Shown: piece by piece, positions 4,957 through 5,105 of the stretch | How the letters are laid out: the number at the start of each line of letters is the position of its first letter | How positions within the stretch are numbered: the stretch's first letter is position 1 | Assembly: GCA_021159805.1 (NCBI GenBank) | Contig: JAGHDT010000624.1 | Span: 1-5,105 of the forward strand | DNA: 5,105 nt | Source of the DNA: Anaerolineae bacterium | GTDB lineage: Bacteria > Chloroflexota > Anaerolineae > B4-G1 > SLSP01 | Reading direction: 5' to 3' | Notes under the pieces: model-generated | The model's database searches: none | What the model was told of the DNA's origin: nothing | What the model saw: only the letters and a program-made list of their open reading frames with translations | Program-made: the position numbers and the translations under genes

Positions 4957-5105
4957 TCAACTGGGGCGAAGGTGGGCATCACGCTGGTCCGGCAGCCTGA
5001 CGCGAATGACGGTGCCGCGACCCGGCCGGCTATCTACCTTGAGGCTTCCCCCCCACTGCCGAGCTCTCTCCAGCAGGCCAACCAGGCCAAAGTGACCGGC
5101 GCCTG
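4957..5105 (-). CDS. Sensor histidine kinase, C-terminal end only (NarL-partner type)
   Basis: The last 48 residues of a two-component kinase run off the right edge. GAGHFGLVGLLERARQWGGS (the first 20 residues) is the G2-box lid and following helix of the ATP-binding domain in kinases with a HisKA_3 dimer domain (the NarX/DesK-like group). It is followed by LKVDSRPGRGTVIRVRLP, the closing strands of the same domain. The ending after LP is short (DQRDAHLRPS) with TGA at 4957-4959. Such kinases phosphorylate LuxR/NarL-type response regulators. None lies downstream here, so the partner would be upstream, outside the window. The sensor part is not visible, so the signal is unknown. A role in controlling the metal genes is only suggested by position. 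Confidence 0.88.
   Translation of the reverse strand, partial: GAGHFGLVGLLERARQWGGSLKVDSRPGRGTVIRVRLPDQRDAHLRPS

Overview
This is a 5.1 kb window of about 56-58% GC, estimated by eye, from a bacterium. It reads as a copper or heavy-metal handling neighbourhood. The gene types would fit Chloroflexota or a related Gram-positive-like lineage: a CopB-type ATPase with a His-rich tail, DUF302, a small YHS protein, a PepSY-like anchored protein and a NarL-type sensor kinase. This placement is a weak inference. There is no rRNA, tRNA, transposase or CRISPR in the window. Position 1 begins with an almost perfect 80-bp palindrome that looks like a fold-back artefact at a contig end.

Layout. Positions 1-767 (minus) hold the first third of a CopB-type P1B copper ATPase, with 19 histidines in the first 72 residues. 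Positions 924-1525 (minus) hold a DUF1573 protein read in two frames, so one base is missing near 1045. An optional 48-codon ORF (781-927) lies between these two. Position 1610 starts a plus-strand DUF302 gene, divergent from the DUF1573 gene. It is followed by a class I SAM-dependent methyltransferase with a long N-terminal extension (2127-3092). The methyltransferase reading frame runs into the next gene unless a G8 run at 2986-2993 is one base too long. On the minus strand, a PepSY-like membrane-anchored protein (3687-4376) and a six-span membrane protein (3017-3652) form a two-gene operon that converges on the methyltransferase. Upstream lie a small YHS protein (4591-4776, minus) and the last 48 residues of a sensor histidine kinase (4957-5105, minus).

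How they may work together. CopB would export copper from the cytoplasm. The YHS protein would bind metal in the cytoplasm, and the anchored PepSY-like protein would act outside the membrane. DUF302 and DUF1573 proteins often sit near such genes, but their roles are unknown. The sensor kinase could supply regulation. The most interesting non-coding signal is a palindrome with the core CGCCA-(2 nt)-TGGCG. It occurs exactly twice (899-914 and 4884-4899) and degenerately at 4471-4484 and 1517-1530, about 85-140 bp upstream of the starts of copB, the YHS gene, the PepSY gene and the DUF302 gene. This may be a shared operator. A second signal is a direct repeat of TTAACCTG with an 11-bp period, of the OmpR/PhoB type, in front of the methyltransferase gene.
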